From Streptomyces sp. B21-105 (GTDB lineage Bacteria; Actinomycetota; Actinomycetes; Streptomycetales; Streptomycetaceae), in assembly GCF_036898465.1 (NCBI RefSeq), contig NZ_JARUMJ010000001.1:2108001-2172000 (forward strand): 64,000 nt of DNA, written 5' to 3'. A program made the position numbers and the translations under genes. Under the pieces are notes generated by a model. It worked only from the letters and a program-made list of their open reading frames with translations, did not search any database and was not told the origin of the DNA. Shown here one piece after another: positions 17,267-27,502 of this stretch. How positions within the stretch are numbered: the stretch's first letter is position 1; each line of letters starts with the position of its first letter.

Positions 17267-18628
17267 TCACATGCCGGCGATCAGCTTCTCCACCCGGTCG
17301 TCCACCGAACGGAACGGGTCCTTGCACAACACCGTGCGCTGCGCCTGGTCGTTCAGCTTCAGATGCACCCAGTCCACCGTGAAGTCCCGACGCTGCTCCT
17401 GCGCACGACGGATGAAGTCACCGCGCAACCGCGCCCGAGTCGTCTGCGGCGGCACCGACTTGCCCTCGAAGATCTTCAAGTCGTTGCAGATCCGCGCCGC
17501 CTGACCCTTGCGCTCCAACAGGTAGTACAGGCCACGACGCCGATGGATGTCGTGGTAGGCGAGGTCTATCTGCGCCACACGCGGATGCGACATCGTCATG
17601 TTGTGCTTCGCCCGGTACCGCTCGATGAGCTTGTACTTCATCACCCAGTCGATCTCGGTACCGATCCGGTCCAGGTCCTCCGCCTCGATCGCGTCCAGCG
17701 TGCGACCCCACAGCTCCAGAACCTGCTCCACCGTGCCCGTACGGACGCCGCGGCGCTCGACGAAGTCCACGGCCTTCTCGTAGTACTCCCGCTGCACCTC
17801 CAGCGCCGAGGCCTCACGACCGCTGGCCAGCCGGACCTTGCGCCGGCCCGTGATGTCATGACTGACCTCACGGATCGCCCGGATCGGGTTCTCCAGCGTC
17901 AGATCCCGCATCACCGTGCCCGCCTCGATCATGCGCAGCACCAGATCGGTCGCCCCGACCTTCAGCAGCATGGTCGTCTCGGACATGTTCGAGTCGCCCA
18001 CGATGACATGCAGCCGCCGATACCGCTCAGCGTCCGCATGCGGCTCGTCGCGGGTGTTGATGATGGGCCGCGAGCGGGTCGTCGCCGACGACACACCCTC
18101 CCAGATGTGCTCGGCCCGCTGACTGACGCAGTAGACCGCCCCACGGGGCGTCTGCAGCACCTTGCCCGCGCCGCACAGCAGCTGCCGGGTCACCAGGAAC
18201 GGAATCAGGATGTCCGCCAACCGGGAGAACTCCCCGTGCCGCGCCACCAGATAGTTCTCGTGACAACCATAAGAGTTGCCCGCCGAGTCCGTGTTGTTCT
18301 TGAAGAGGTAGACGTCGCCCGCGATTCCTTCCTCGTGCAGGCGTCGCTCCGCGTCCACCAGGAGTCCCTCGAGAATGCGCTCGCCGGCCTTGTCGTGGGT
18401 GACCAACTCGGTCACGTTGTCACATTCCGGTGTCGCGTATTCCGGATGCGAACCCACGTCGAGATAGAGACGGGCGCCGTTCCGCAGAAAGACATTGCTG
18501 CTTCGGCCCCATGACACGACACGGCGGAAGAGGTACCGCGCCACCTCGTCGGGAGACAGCCGACGCTGTCCCCTGAACGTACATGTGACGCCGTACTCGT
18601 TCTCCAGCCCGAAAATGCGGCGGTCCAT
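17267..18628 (-). CDS. pafA: Pup-protein ligase PafA
   Basis: A 453-residue carboxylate-amine ligase of the glutamine-synthetase-like fold. [14 protein letters not shown] carries the N-terminal ATP/Mg glutamates, and [14 protein letters not shown] holds the catalytic aspartate (D57). [20 protein letters not shown] is the family signature. It joins the C-terminal glutamate of deamidated Pup to substrate lysines, targeting them to the proteasome. It lies nine bases downstream of the MFS gene rather than next to dop. All key residues are present, in contrast to dop in this window. Confidence 0.96.
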   Translation of the reverse strand: MDRRIFGLENEYGVTCTFRGQRRLSPDEVARYLFRRVVSWGRSSNVFLRNGARLYLDVGSHPEYATPECDNVTELVTHDKAGERILEGLLVDAERRLHEEGIAGDVYLFKNNTDSAGNSYGCHENYLVARHGEFSRLADILIPFLVTRQLLCGAGKVLQTPRGAVYCVSQRAEHIWEGVSSATTRSRPIINTRDEPHADAERYRRLHVIVGDSNMSETTMLLKVGATDLVLRMIEAGTVMRDLTLENPIRAIREVSHDITGRRKVRLASGREASALEVQREYYEKAVDFVERRGVRTGTVEQVLELWGRTLDAIEAEDLDRIGTEIDWVMKYKLIERYRAKHNMTMSHPRVAQIDLAYHDIHRRRGLYYLLERKGQAARICNDLKIFEGKSVPPQTTRARLRGDFIRRAQEQRRDFTVDWVHLKLNDQAQRTVLCKDPFRSVDDRVEKLIAGM

Positions 18629-18637
18629 GACTGAACA

Positions 18638-19897
18638 TTACGCCCGATCCCCTGAACTGAAACGGGGTTCGGCAGCACGGTTTGGATCATTTTCCGATGA
18701 AGCCGCAACAACCCCACCACCGGCCGGAACTGCCAGTACCCGCCCCGTCGCCAGCAAAACCACCAACGACACCACCCCCGCCACAGCCGGCGCCGCGAAA
18801 CCCCACAACGCCCCACCCTCCTGCACCACCGGACCCGCCAGCCCCGTACCCACCGACGCACCCACCGTGAACGTCGTCACCAACCACGAGAACGCCTCCG
18901 TCACCGTCCCCGCCGGCGCATGCCGATCCACGATCACGAACGCACACGCGATCACCGGCGCCAGGAACAACCCCGCCACCGCCGTCAACGCCACCATCGC
19001 CACCGCCCCCGGCATCAGCGGCAACGGCAGATAACACACCGCCAAAAGAGCCACCAACACCCGCAACCGCCGCTCCGGCGCCCCCACCCACCGCCGCGCC
19101 CCGTACACCAGGCCCCCGACCAGCGCACCAAGACCCAACGCCGCCATCAACCAGCCGTACACCACATCCCCGCCGTGCCCGTCCGCATACGCCACCGACG
19201 CCACCGTGATCGAACCCAACGCCATCCCGATGAACAAGAACGCCCCCAGCAACGCCAGCAGACCCCTCGAGCGCAACGCACCCAGCCAGTGCGCCTCACG
19301 CGGAGCCGAACGCCACGCACGCGACGGCGGCGACACCACCACCCACAACGCCCCCGCCACCCCCACCGCGCTCAGCACCGCCACAGCCGCCCGAGCCGAC
19401 CACAACGACACACACAACGTCACCAGCAACGGCCCCACCGTGAACATCACCTCCTGCGCCACCGCGTCCATCGCATACGCCGTGTGCACCTGCTCCTCAC
19501 GCCGCAGCACCGACGGCCACAACGCCCGCAGACCACCCTCCAGCGGCGGCGTGAACAGCCCGGAAGCCGCCACCGCCGCATACGCCACCGACAGCGGATC
19601 CGTGCCCGCGAACGCGAAAACCGTCATCGCCCCGGCCGAGACCAGCGCCGCCGGCAACTGCACCCGCGGCTGCCCGTGCAGATCCACCAGCCGCCCCAGC
19701 AGCGGCTGACCCATGGCGTTCGCAACCCCGTACACCGCCGCCAGCCCGCCCGCGAGACTGTACGAACCACCCTGCGCCCGCACGAACAACACGATCGCGA
19801 CAGCCGCCGTCGCATTGGGCAACCGACCCACCAGCGTGCCCACGAGCAGCCTGGCAGCATGCTTCGCCCTGAGGATCTCCAGGTATCCCGCGGCCAA
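18638..19897 (-). CDS. Major facilitator superfamily transporter
   Basis: A 419-residue membrane protein with about 12 hydrophobic segments and an MFS loop 2-3 motif (GQPLLGRLVDLHG). The start is set at a TTG preceded by GGAGG six bases upstream; longer frames would run through the divergent lacI promoter. It lies opposite the LacI-type regulator and nine bases upstream of pafA, so read-through into pafA is likely. Substrate unknown; pairing with a LacI protein could suggest a sugar or related metabolite, but the MFS subtype resembles drug efflux carriers. Confidence 0.8.
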   Translation of the reverse strand: MAAGYLEILRAKHAARLLVGTLVGRLPNATAAVAIVLFVRAQGGSYSLAGGLAAVYGVANAMGQPLLGRLVDLHGQPRVQLPAALVSAGAMTVFAFAGTDPLSVAYAAVAASGLFTPPLEGGLRALWPSVLRREEQVHTAYAMDAVAQEVMFTVGPLLVTLCVSLWSARAAVAVLSAVGVAGALWVVVSPPSRAWRSAPREAHWLGALRSRGLLALLGAFLFIGMALGSITVASVAYADGHGGDVVYGWLMAALGLGALVGGLVYGARRWVGAPERRLRVLVALLAVCYLPLPLMPGAVAMVALTAVAGLFLAPVIACAFVIVDRHAPAGTVTEAFSWLVTTFTVGASVGTGLAGPVVQEGGALWGFAAPAVAGVVSLVVLLATGRVLAVPAGGGVVAASSENDPNRAAEPRFSSGDRA

Positions 19898-19945
19898 TGT
19901 CCCGCCTCCGGTCAGCTCGCCCCGGACGGCGACCCCCCGAGGTTT

Positions 19946-19972
19946 TACGTATAACTGGTCCCGCCATACGTA
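19946..19972. promoter_or_regulatory. Inverted repeat between MFS and lacI genes
   Basis: TACGTAT at 19946-19952 and its complement ATACGTA at 19966-19972 flank 13 bases, inside the divergent promoter region and in an AT-rich island. It is a candidate operator for the LacI-type protein and would overlap promoters in both directions. Confidence 0.55.
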
Positions 19973-20016
19973 CCATGTGCGCTGTTCACCAGTCCAGACG
20001 AAGGAGCGACCCCAAC

Positions 20017-21039
20017 GTGCCACGAGGCAGCACGCGCCCGACGAGCCGCGACGTCGCCCAGGCCGCCGGAGTCTCCCAGGCCGCCGTCTCCCTCGTCCTC
20101 GGCGACAAATGGCGCGGCCGCGTCTCCGCACCCACCGCCGAACGCGTACGCCAAGCCGCACACGAACTCGGCTACCGCCCCAACCTCGCCGCCCGCAACC
20201 TCCGCCTCGGCCACACCCGCACCGTCCTCCTCGTCGTCCCCGTCCTCACCACCGAATTCTTCGCCGGCGTCTACACCGGCGCCGCACGCATCGCCGCCGA
20301 ACACGGCTTCGGCGTGGTCCTCTACCCCTCCCCCGAAGGCATCGGACCCGCCCGCTCCCCCTTCGCCTCCGCTCAAGCCGCCCTCGACGGCATCATCGCC
20401 TCCTCCATGGCCGCCGACGCCCTCACCACCCTCCGCGGCGACCAGCTCCCCCTCGTCATGCTCGACAGCGACCCCACCGCCAACCTCGGCGCCGCCACCG
20501 TCAACCTCGACATCACCGACGGCATACGCCAAATCGCCGACCACCTCCTCGGCCTCGGCCACCGCCACTTCCTCCACCTCGCCGCCGACGTACCCTCCTG
20601 GACCTTCCACATCCGCGCACGCGAACTCGCCACCCGCATCACCGCACAACCCGGCGCCACCCTGCGCACCACCACCACACCCGTCACCATCGACGGCGCC
20701 CTCGCCGCCACCGAAAGAGCCCTCCGCACCACCACCACGGACCCCCGCCCCACCGCCATCGTCTGCGACGACGACAAACTCGCCGCCGGCGCCTACAAAG
20801 CCCTACGCCGCCTCGGCCTGCACATCCCCCACGACATCTCCGTCACCGGCATCGACGACCTCGCCCTCGCCACCGCCCTCGACCCCGAACTCACCACCGT
20901 ACGACTCGACGCCGAACTCTTCGGCGAACACGGCATGCACGCCCTCCTCGCCGTCCTGGAAGGCCGCACACCGAACGCCGGAGACATCCCCGTCCACCTC
21001 GTCGCCCGCGCCTCCACAGCCCCGCCCAGACCCTCCTGA
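20017..21039 (+). CDS. LacI/GalR family transcriptional regulator
   Basis: A 340-residue LacI-type repressor. The helix-turn-helix and hinge are at about residues 8-55 (TSRDVAQAAGVSQAAVSLVL and the GYRPNLAARNLR hinge), followed by a periplasmic-binding-protein-like effector domain containing TGIDDLALATALDPELTTV. Start GTG 20017 with AAGGAG 11 bases upstream. It is divergent from the MFS transporter and is likely its regulator. Effector unknown. Convergent with prcA, separated by a weak hairpin. Confidence 0.88.
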   Translation: MPRGSTRPTSRDVAQAAGVSQAAVSLVLGDKWRGRVSAPTAERVRQAAHELGYRPNLAARNLRLGHTRTVLLVVPVLTTEFFAGVYTGAARIAAEHGFGVVLYPSPEGIGPARSPFASAQAALDGIIASSMAADALTTLRGDQLPLVMLDSDPTANLGAATVNLDITDGIRQIADHLLGLGHRHFLHLAADVPSWTFHIRARELATRITAQPGATLRTTTTPVTIDGALAATERALRTTTTDPRPTAIVCDDDKLAAGAYKALRRLGLHIPHDISVTGIDDLALATALDPELTTVRLDAELFGEHGMHALLAVLEGRTPNAGDIPVHLVARASTAPPRPS

Positions 21040-21045
21040 CACACC

Positions 21046-21079
21046 TCACGCCCCGACCGGGACACCGGCCGAGGCGTGA
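21046..21079. terminator. Imperfect hairpin between lacI and prcA
   Basis: TCACGCC pairs with GGCGTGA around an inner CCGG/CCGG helix. It lies between two convergent genes and could serve both. Confidence 0.45.
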
Positions 21080-21129
21080 AAGAGGCGAACCACCCGAACA
21101 ACGAGCGGCCACCCCACAAGAGCGCGGAC

Positions 21130-21885
21130 CTACTCCTTGCCCACATCCTCGGAATCGTCCGAACTCTCCGCCTCCGTCGAAGCGCCGCCCGCCTCCAGCA
21201 GCCGCGCCAGCTGACGACCCACGATCCGCTTGAACTTACGCTGCTGCGGCCGCGTACGATCCAGCACCGCAACCTCCAGCCGCTCGGCCGGAATCTCCCG
21301 CTGCGTCCCGTTCGTGTCACGCGACAACGCCTGAACAGCCAGCTTCAGAGCCTCCGCCAGACTCATACCGTCCTGATGACGCTGATCCAGATAGCTGCCG
21401 ATCTGCTCCGCGTTGCCACCCACCGCCACCGAACCGTGCTCGTCCACGATCGACCCGTCGTGCGGCAACCGGTAGATCTGGTCACCGTCCGGCGTGTCAC
21501 CCACCTCGGCCACCACCAACTCCACCTCGTACGGCTTCTCACCCGCCGAAGAGAAGATCGTGCCCAACGTCTGGGCGTACACGTTCGCCAGACCACGCGC
21601 CGTCACATCATCACGGTCATAGGTGTAACCCCGCAGATCGGCATACCGCACACCACCGATCCGCAGATTCTCGTACTCGTTGTACTTGCCGGCGGCCGCG
21701 AAGCCGATCCGGTCATAGATCTCACTGAACTTGTGCAACGCACGCGACGGATTCTCACCGACGAACACGATGCCGTCGGCATACTGCAGCACCACCAGGC
21801 TGCGACCACGAGCGATGCCCTTACGCGCGTACTCCGCGCGGTCCGCCATCGCCTGCTGGGGTGAGACATAGAACGGAGTCGACAC
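21130..21885 (-). CDS. prcA: Proteasome alpha subunit
   Basis: A 251-residue alpha-type subunit. The N-terminal gate region ([20 protein letters not shown]) and proteasome-A signature precede a 20S-fold body. It lacks an N-terminal catalytic threonine, as expected, and ends in an acidic tail (about 25 residues rich in Glu/Asp/Ser). It forms the outer rings of the 20S core, docking the ARC ATPase. Start GTG 21885, 60 bases after the prcB stop; co-transcribed with prcB. Confidence 0.96.
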   Translation of the reverse strand: MSTPFYVSPQQAMADRAEYARKGIARGRSLVVLQYADGIVFVGENPSRALHKFSEIYDRIGFAAAGKYNEYENLRIGGVRYADLRGYTYDRDDVTARGLANVYAQTLGTIFSSAGEKPYEVELVVAEVGDTPDGDQIYRLPHDGSIVDEHGSVAVGGNAEQIGSYLDQRHQDGMSLAEALKLAVQALSRDTNGTQREIPAERLEVAVLDRTRPQQRKFKRIVGRQLARLLEAGGASTEAESSDDSEDVGKE

Positions 21886-21945
21886 CGGTTATCCGTCCCT
21901 TTCTGTCGAAGTCACTGGATCACGCCGGACAAACACGCACCACGC

Positions 21946-22791
21946 CTACAAAAGCGAGGCACGCGGGCCGTCCGGCTGCTCCAGACGGCGCTCGAGGATC
22001 GAACGAGCGATACCCGACGACTCCTCATCGGTGAGCCTGCGGAACCCGTCCTCGGTGATCACCGTGACGATCGGATAGATCCGACGCGCCACATCGGGAC
22101 CGCCCGTCGCCGAATCGTCGTCAGCCGCGTCGTACAGAGCCTGAACCACCAGCGTCGTCGCCTGCTCCTCCGACAGATCCTCCCGGTACAACTTCTTCAT
22201 CGCCCCACGCGCGAAGATCGAACCCGAACCCGTCGCCGCGAAGTGATGCTCCTCCGAACGACCACCCGTCACGTCGTACGAGAAGATCCGACCCCGGTCC
22301 CGGTCCACATCGAACCCCGCGAACAACGGCACCACCGCCAGACCCTGCATCGCCATGCCCAGATTCGACCGGATCATCGTCGACAACCGGTTCGCCTTGC
22401 CCTCCAACGAGAGCTGCGCCCCCTCGACCTTCTCGAAGTGCTCCAGCTCCAGCTGGAACAGCTTCACCATCTCGACGGCCAGACCCGCGGTGCCGGCGAT
22501 GCCGACGGCCGAGTACTCGTCCGCCGGGAACACCTTCTCGATGTCCCGCTGTGCGATGACGTTGCCCATCGTGGCCCGGCGGTCACCGGCGAGCACGACG
22601 CCCCCGGGGAAGGTCACGGCCACGATCGTCGTGCCGTGCGGGGCCTCGATCACACCCTGCGTCGGAGGCAGCTGCCGCTTGCCGGGCAGCATCTCCGGCT
22701 GGTGCTCGGACAGGAAGTCCATGAAGGACGAGGACCCAGGCGTCAGGAAGGCAGCTGGTAGACGCCCGGTGCTACGAGTGTTGGCTTCCAC
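21946..22791 (-). CDS. prcB: Proteasome beta subunit (precursor)
   Basis: A 281-residue precursor. The first 53 residues are the propeptide. Autocleavage before Thr54 ([10 protein letters not shown]) exposes the catalytic nucleophile, followed by the [12 protein letters not shown] beta-type signature. It forms the proteolytic inner rings. The GTG at 22791 is chosen because GGAAGGA lies six bases upstream and the resulting propeptide matches the known streptomycete length. The first 49 bases overlap the end of the endonuclease VII-like gene in another frame. Confidence 0.96.
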   Translation of the reverse strand: MEANTRSTGRLPAAFLTPGSSSFMDFLSEHQPEMLPGKRQLPPTQGVIEAPHGTTIVAVTFPGGVVLAGDRRATMGNVIAQRDIEKVFPADEYSAVGIAGTAGLAVEMVKLFQLELEHFEKVEGAQLSLEGKANRLSTMIRSNLGMAMQGLAVVPLFAGFDVDRDRGRIFSYDVTGGRSEEHHFAATGSGSIFARGAMKKLYREDLSEEQATTLVVQALYDAADDDSATGGPDVARRIYPIVTVITEDGFRRLTDEESSGIARSILERRLEQPDGPRASLL

Positions 22792-23333
22792 GCGATTCCT
22801 TCCACGTAAGCAGCAGCCCGCCTTATGGCATCGGGCCGATCCTTGAACTGCCCCAGCGCGGCGTTGCAGCTGAAGCACAGTACGCCTCGGACCCTACCCG
22901 TGTTGTGGCAGTGATCCACATGCTCGGCGGGAGCAGCAAGACAGATACAGCAGATGCCCTGCTGCTCCGCGACCATCGCGTCCAACTCGGCCGGACTCAG
23001 GCCGTACTTGCGCTGGAAGTAGCTGACTCTGTTCCGCTCGGCACGGCACGGCCGACAGTAGCTCGACCAGCCGTCCGAAGACGACTTGTTGCGCTCCCAC
23101 TCGGCGTGCGGTTTGACCTGTTCGCACTGCGGGCACCGCTTGTGCCCGCGAGGAACAGGAACCTTCACACGGACCGTCATACCTTGGGCTTCCCGCCGCC
23201 GCCGGTAGTACTCCGCGGCGCATTCGCGGCAATTGGCCTGAAGGCTGTCAGGCCTGGAGCTGTTGCTCGCGAATGCGCCGACCGGACGGGACCGCTGACA
23301 GGCCGAGCATTTCTTCAGTTCCCGATCGTTCAC
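22743..23333 (-). CDS. Endonuclease VII-like HNH protein in the proteasome operon
   Basis: A 196-residue protein with five paired-cysteine sites. Two N-terminal CxxC pairs (CSACQ, CRECAA) and two further ones (CPQCEQ, CRPCRA) look like a repeated zinc-binding module also seen in phage-related HNH proteins. The C-terminal half is a recombination endonuclease VII-type domain: [20 protein letters not shown] followed by [18 protein letters not shown], with the HVDHCH active-site motif intact. It starts (GTG) eight bases after the pup stop and overlaps prcB by 49 bases, so it must be co-transcribed with the proteasome. The ribosome site is weak. No proteasome role is known to me. Confidence 0.85.
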   Translation of the reverse strand: MNDRELKKCSACQRSRPVGAFASNSSRPDSLQANCRECAAEYYRRRREAQGMTVRVKVPVPRGHKRCPQCEQVKPHAEWERNKSSSDGWSSYCRPCRAERNRVSYFQRKYGLSPAELDAMVAEQQGICCICLAAPAEHVDHCHNTGRVRGVLCFSCNAALGQFKDRPDAIRRAAAYVEGIAWKPTLVAPGVYQLPS

Positions 23334-23341
23334 GGATGTGA

Positions 23342-23560
23342 CTACTGTCCACCTTTTTGGACAAATGACCTCACGAAATCCTCTGCGTTCTCCTCGAGGA
23401 CATCGTCAATCTCGTCAAGAACCGAGTCGACGTCGTCGCTCAGCTTCTCCTGGCGTTCCTTGAGGTCCTCGGAGGCCTGCGTCTCCGCCGCCTGCTCCTC
23501 GACCTCTTCCGTGGAGCGCGTCGCCTTCTGCTGGCCGCCGCCGGTGTCCTTGGTCGCCAT
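23342..23560 (-). CDS. pup: Prokaryotic ubiquitin-like protein Pup
   Basis: A 72-residue, disordered, acidic protein with a helical segment (about residues 25-55, SEDLKERQEKLSDDVDSVLD) that binds the ARC coiled coil. It ends in VQKGGQ, so the terminal glutamine must be deamidated by Dop before PafA can use it. The ATG at 23560 has GGTGAGGG upstream; an ATG three codons earlier is less likely. It heads the pup, endonuclease-like, prcB, prcA unit. Confidence 0.96.
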   Translation of the reverse strand: MATKDTGGGQQKATRSTEEVEEQAAETQASEDLKERQEKLSDDVDSVLDEIDDVLEENAEDFVRSFVQKGGQ

Positions 23561-23696
23561 AACCCTCACCCCGCTCTTTCGCCCGATGTGGTCGACAGGT
23601 CGGCATTCCTGCCGATCGGTGATGATCAGACCCTACAAGCCGGGTCCGACATCGGCCCCGCAGTTGCGTCAACGCGTGGGGACCATCTCGATGATT

Positions 23697-23726
23697 CCCG
23701 GCCGGGGCGGTTTCCACCCCGCCGGG
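23697..23726 (-). terminator. Hairpin between dop and pup
   Basis: Interrupted GC stem (CCCGGC, GGGG and GG pairing with GG... partners) closing on a TTT loop, just beyond the dop stop codon. It suggests pup has its own promoter in the 130 bases that follow. Confidence 0.55.
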
Positions 23727-23748
23727 CGGATACCGTCCGGATAACCGT

Positions 23749-25259
23749 TCAGCCGCCCGAGAGGACCTTGACCAGGTCTTCTGCCGTGCGGCAGCGGTCC
23801 AGGAGCTCCTTGACGTGATTTCGCGTTCCGCGAAGGGGTTCGAGGGTTGGGACGCGCTGGAGCGAGTCCCGGCCCGGCAGATCGAAGATCACGGAGTCCC
23901 AGGAGGCCGCGGCGACGTCGTCGGCGTACTGCTCCAGACAGCGGCCGCGGAAGTAGGCGCGCGTGTCCTCCGGGGGCTTGCCGACGGCCCTCTCGACCTC
24001 GGACTCGTCCAGGAGCCGCTTCATGCGTCCGCGGGCCGCCAGGCGGTTGTAGAGGCCCTTCTCGGCCCGTACGTCGGCGTACTGGAGGTCGACGAGGTGG
24101 AGGCGGGCGGCGTCCCAGTCGAGGTCGTCGCGGCGCCGGTAGCCTTCCATGACCTCGCGTTTCGCGACCCAGTCCAGTTCGCCGGCGAGGCTCATGGGGT
24201 CGTTCTCGAGGCGGGTGAGGGTGTCCTCCCAGCGGGCGAGGACGTCCTTGGTCTGGTCGTCGGCGTCCGCGCCGAAGCGCTCCTCCACGTATTTGCGCGA
24301 CAGCTCGAAGTACTCCATCTGCAGTTGGACGGCGGTGAGCGTGCGGCCGCTGCGGAGGGTGACGAGGCGCTTGAGGCTGGGGTCGTGCGAGACCTGGTGG
24401 AGGGTGCGCACGGGCTGGTCGACGGCGAGGTCGACGGCGATGAAGCCGTCCTCGATCATGGACAGGACGAGGGCGGTGGTGCCGAGTTTCAGGTAGGTCG
24501 AGATCTCGGAGAGGTTGGCGTCGCCGATGATCACGTGGAGGCGGCGGTATTTCTCGGCGTCGGCGTGCGGTTCGTCGCGGGTGTTGATGATGGGGCGTTT
24601 GAGTGTCGTCTCCAGGCCGACCTCGACCTCGAAGTAGTCGGCGCGCTGGCTGAGCTGGAAGCCGTGTTCGTGGCCGTCCTGGCCGATGCCGACGCGGCCG
24701 GCGCCGGCGAAGACCTGGCGGGAGACGAAGAAGGGCGTGAGGTGGCGCACGATGTCCGAGAAGGCGGTCTCGCGCTTCATCAGGTAGTTCTCGTGTGTGC
24801 CGTAGGAGGCGCCCTTGTTGTCGGTGTTGTTCTTGTAGAGGTGGATCGGCTGGGCGCCGGGAGTGCGGCGGCGCGTTCGGCGGCCTCGGCCATGATGCGT
24901 TCGCCGGCTTTGTCCCAGAGGACGGCGTCGCGGGGGTTGGTGACTTCCGGGGCGCTGTATTCGGGGTGTGCGTGGTCGACGTAGAGGCGTGCGCCGTTGG
25001 TGAGGATGACGTTGGCGAGGCCGATGTCCTCGTCGGTGAGCTGGCTGGAGTCGGCGACTTCGCGGGCGAGGTCGAAGCCTCGTGCGTCGCGCAGCGGGTT
25101 CTCCTCCTCGAAGTCCCATCGGGCTCGGCGGGCCCGGTGCATCGCCGCGGCGTAGGCGTTGACGATCTGGGACGAGGTGAGCATGGCATTGGCATTGGGG
25201 TGGCCGGGGACGGAGATGCCGTACTCCGTCTCGATGCCCATTACTCGCCGTACGGTCAT
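23749..25259 (-). pseudogene. dop: Pup deamidase/depupylase Dop, frameshifted
   Basis: The gene begins at ATG 25259 behind AAGGAGGG. Residues 1-134 read correctly ([15 protein letters not shown], then [14 protein letters not shown] with catalytic D95). At about 24858-24861 one base is missing: frame 1 runs out to a premature stop at 24780, while the rest of Dop ([17 protein letters not shown] to the VKVLSGG end) continues in another frame to 23749. Adding one G to the short G run, which reads GG instead of GGG on the coding strand, restores the family sequence exactly. Dop removes ammonia from Pup's C-terminal glutamine and also cleaves Pup from substrates. Everything downstream is well conserved, so this is either a very recent mutation or a sequencing error. 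Confidence 0.9.
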
Positions 25260-25441
25260 GCGGCCCTCCTTGCCCGGCGGCACCCTCGGTCGTGGGCGCC
25301 GCTCAGATACCGGTGGTGCTCCGGTGCGTGTGCGGTGCCCGTCCCCGCAACTAGCGACCCGGCGGTACGGAAGAGCCTAGAACGCCTCTGCGCTGGTGGG
25401 GAGATCATTTGCGTCATTGCCTTGCTCCAGCCGTGGCCCGG

Positions 25442-25492
25442 AAAACAGTCGGCTGCGGGTGCCCGTGGTGGGCACCCGCAGCCGCCCTGTTT
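25442..25492 (-). terminator. Strong terminator at the end of arc
   Basis: A perfect 15-bp stem (CGGCTGCGGGTGCCC and complement, loop GTGGT, 25450-25484) is flanked by AAAACAG and CTGTTTT, which extend it. In the minus direction it is followed by a short T run. It starts at the arc stop codon. Confidence 0.85.
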
Positions 25493-27259
25493 TTACAGGT
25501 ACTGTCCGGTGTTTGCCACCGTGTCGATGGAGCGTCCGGTGTCTGCGCCTTGCTTTCCGGTGATGAGGGTGCGGATGTAGACGATCCGTTCGCCCTTCTT
25601 GCCGGAGATGCGGGCCCAGTCGTCGGGGTTGGTGGTGTTGGGGAGGTCTTCGTTCTCCTTGAACTCGTCCACGCATGCCTGGAGGAGGTGGGAGACGCGC
25701 AGGCCCTTCTGGTTCTTGTCGAGGAAGTCCTTGATGGCCATTTTCTTGGCGCGGCCGACGATGTTCTCGATCATGGCGCCGGAGTTGAAGTCCTTGAAGT
25801 AGAGGACTTCCTTGTCGCCGTTGGCGTAGGTGACTTCCAGGAAGCGGTTTTCCTCGGATTCGGCGTACATGTGTTCCACTGCCGTCTGGATCATGCTCTG
25901 GACGGTGGTGGTCTTGTCGCCGCCGTGTTCGCCGACGTCCTCGGAGTGCAGGGGGAGGCGTTCGGTGAGGTACTTCTGGAAGATGTCCTTGGCGGCTTCG
26001 GCGTCCGGGCGCTCGATCTTGATCTTCACGTCGAGGCGGCCGGGGCGCAGGATGGCGGGGTCGATCATGTCCTCGCGGTTGGAGGCGCCGATGACGACCA
26101 CGTTCTGCAGGCCTTCGACGCCGTCGATCTCGGCCAGGAGCTGCGGGACGATGGTGTTCTCCACGTCGGAGCTGACGCCGGAGCCGCGGGTGCGGAAGAG
26201 GGATTCCATCTCGTCGAAGAAGACGATGACGGGGGTACCCTCGGAGGCCTTCTCCCTGGCGCGCTGGAAGACGAGGCGGATCTGCCGCTCGGTCTCGCCG
26301 ACGTACTTGTTGAGGAGCTCGGGGCCTTTGATGTTGAGGAAGAAGCTCTTGCCGGTGGCCTGGCCGGTGACTTCGGCGACCTTCTTGGCCAGCGAGTTGG
26401 CGACGGCCTTGGCGATGAGCGTCTTGCCGCATCCTGGCGGTCCGTAGAGCAGGACGCCCTTGGGCGGGCGCAGCTCGTGCTCTTTGAAGAGGTCGGGGTA
26501 GAGGTAGGGGAGCTCGACGGCGTCGCGGATCATCTCGATCTGGCCGCCGAGGCCGCCGATCTGCTCGTAGCCGATGTCGGGGACCTCTTCGAGGACGAGT
26601 TCCTCGACCTCGCTCTTGGGGACGACTTCGTAGACGTATCCGGAGCGGGGTTCGAGCAGGAGGGCGTCGCCGGGGCGGATGACGACGTCGAGGAGTGGTT
26701 CGGCGAGCCTGACCACTCGTTCTTCGTCGGTGTGTCCCTGGACGAGGGCCCGTACGCCGTCCTCGAGGACCTCTTTGAGGGTGACGATGTCGCCGACGCT
26801 CTCGTACTCCATGGCCTCGACCACGTTGAGCGCTTCGTTGAGCATCACTTCCTGGCCGCGTCGGAGCTCTTCGAGCTCGACGCCGGGGCTGACGTTCACG
26901 CGGAGTTTGCGGCCTCCGGTGAAGATGTCGGCCGTGCCGTCCTCGTTCGCCGTGAGGAAGACGCCGAAGCCGGCCGGTGGCTGTGCGAGCCGGTCGACTT
27001 CTTCTTTGAGGGCCACGATCTGGTCGCGGGCCTCGCGGAGTGTGCCTGCGAGTCGCTCGTTCTGGGCGGACACGCCGGCCAGGTTGGTCTGCAGTTCGAC
27101 GATCCGCTCTTCGAGAATCCTCGTGTGTCGCGGAGAGTCGGCGAGCTTGCGTCGCAGGACGGCGATCTCCTGCTCAAGGTAGGCAATCTGCCCGGACGGG
27201 TCGTCGGACCCTCGTCCCGGGCGGATGCCGCGGTTCATGTCGTCGTCGTGGGCTGCCAC
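25493..27259 (-). CDS. arc: Proteasome-associated AAA ATPase ARC (Mpa)
   Basis: A 588-residue AAA ATPase. Residues 24-93 form the N-terminal coiled coil that captures Pup, followed by two OB-fold domains (about 95-225) and a AAA domain with Walker A GPPGCGKT at 273-280 and Walker [12 protein letters not shown]. The C terminus ends in GQYL, the tail that docks into the alpha ring. It unfolds pupylated proteins and feeds them into the 20S core. The GTG at 27259 follows GAGGAGGTGAGG and gives the expected length. The terminator after it separates it from dop. Confidence 0.96.
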   Translation of the reverse strand: MAAHDDDMNRGIRPGRGSDDPSGQIAYLEQEIAVLRRKLADSPRHTRILEERIVELQTNLAGVSAQNERLAGTLREARDQIVALKEEVDRLAQPPAGFGVFLTANEDGTADIFTGGRKLRVNVSPGVELEELRRGQEVMLNEALNVVEAMEYESVGDIVTLKEVLEDGVRALVQGHTDEERVVRLAEPLLDVVIRPGDALLLEPRSGYVYEVVPKSEVEELVLEEVPDIGYEQIGGLGGQIEMIRDAVELPYLYPDLFKEHELRPPKGVLLYGPPGCGKTLIAKAVANSLAKKVAEVTGQATGKSFFLNIKGPELLNKYVGETERQIRLVFQRAREKASEGTPVIVFFDEMESLFRTRGSGVSSDVENTIVPQLLAEIDGVEGLQNVVVIGASNREDMIDPAILRPGRLDVKIKIERPDAEAAKDIFQKYLTERLPLHSEDVGEHGGDKTTTVQSMIQTAVEHMYAESEENRFLEVTYANGDKEVLYFKDFNSGAMIENIVGRAKKMAIKDFLDKNQKGLRVSHLLQACVDEFKENEDLPNTTNPDDWARISGKKGERIVYIRTLITGKQGADTGRSIDTVANTGQYL

Positions 27260-27324
27260 GGTCCTCACCTCCTCCAAGGGGAGCTGGACGCTTCCAGACC
27301 CTACCTGGGTGGGTGTCGATTGAA

Positions 27325-27352
27325 ACCCCTAGATCACAAAGACTGTAGGGGT
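27325..27352. promoter_or_regulatory. Inverted repeat between arc and ferredoxin genes
   Basis: ACCCCTA at 27325-27331 and TAGGGGT at 27346-27352 flank 14 AT-rich bases, 66 bases upstream of arc and 150 bases upstream of the ferredoxin gene. Candidate operator or promoter element for the divergent pair. Confidence 0.4.
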
Positions 27353-27502
27353 GTGTCCGATCTTCACCCTTGCGCTCTCCCTCACGCCAGGGGAATACCC
27401 ACCGAACATGATTGGAAAGCGGCCGGGGGTAGGGTCGAAGTGTTCAACACCCGTCGGAGCCTGCATGGTTCCCCGGCGGTTCGACGATAAACGGCGGGAG
27501 TC

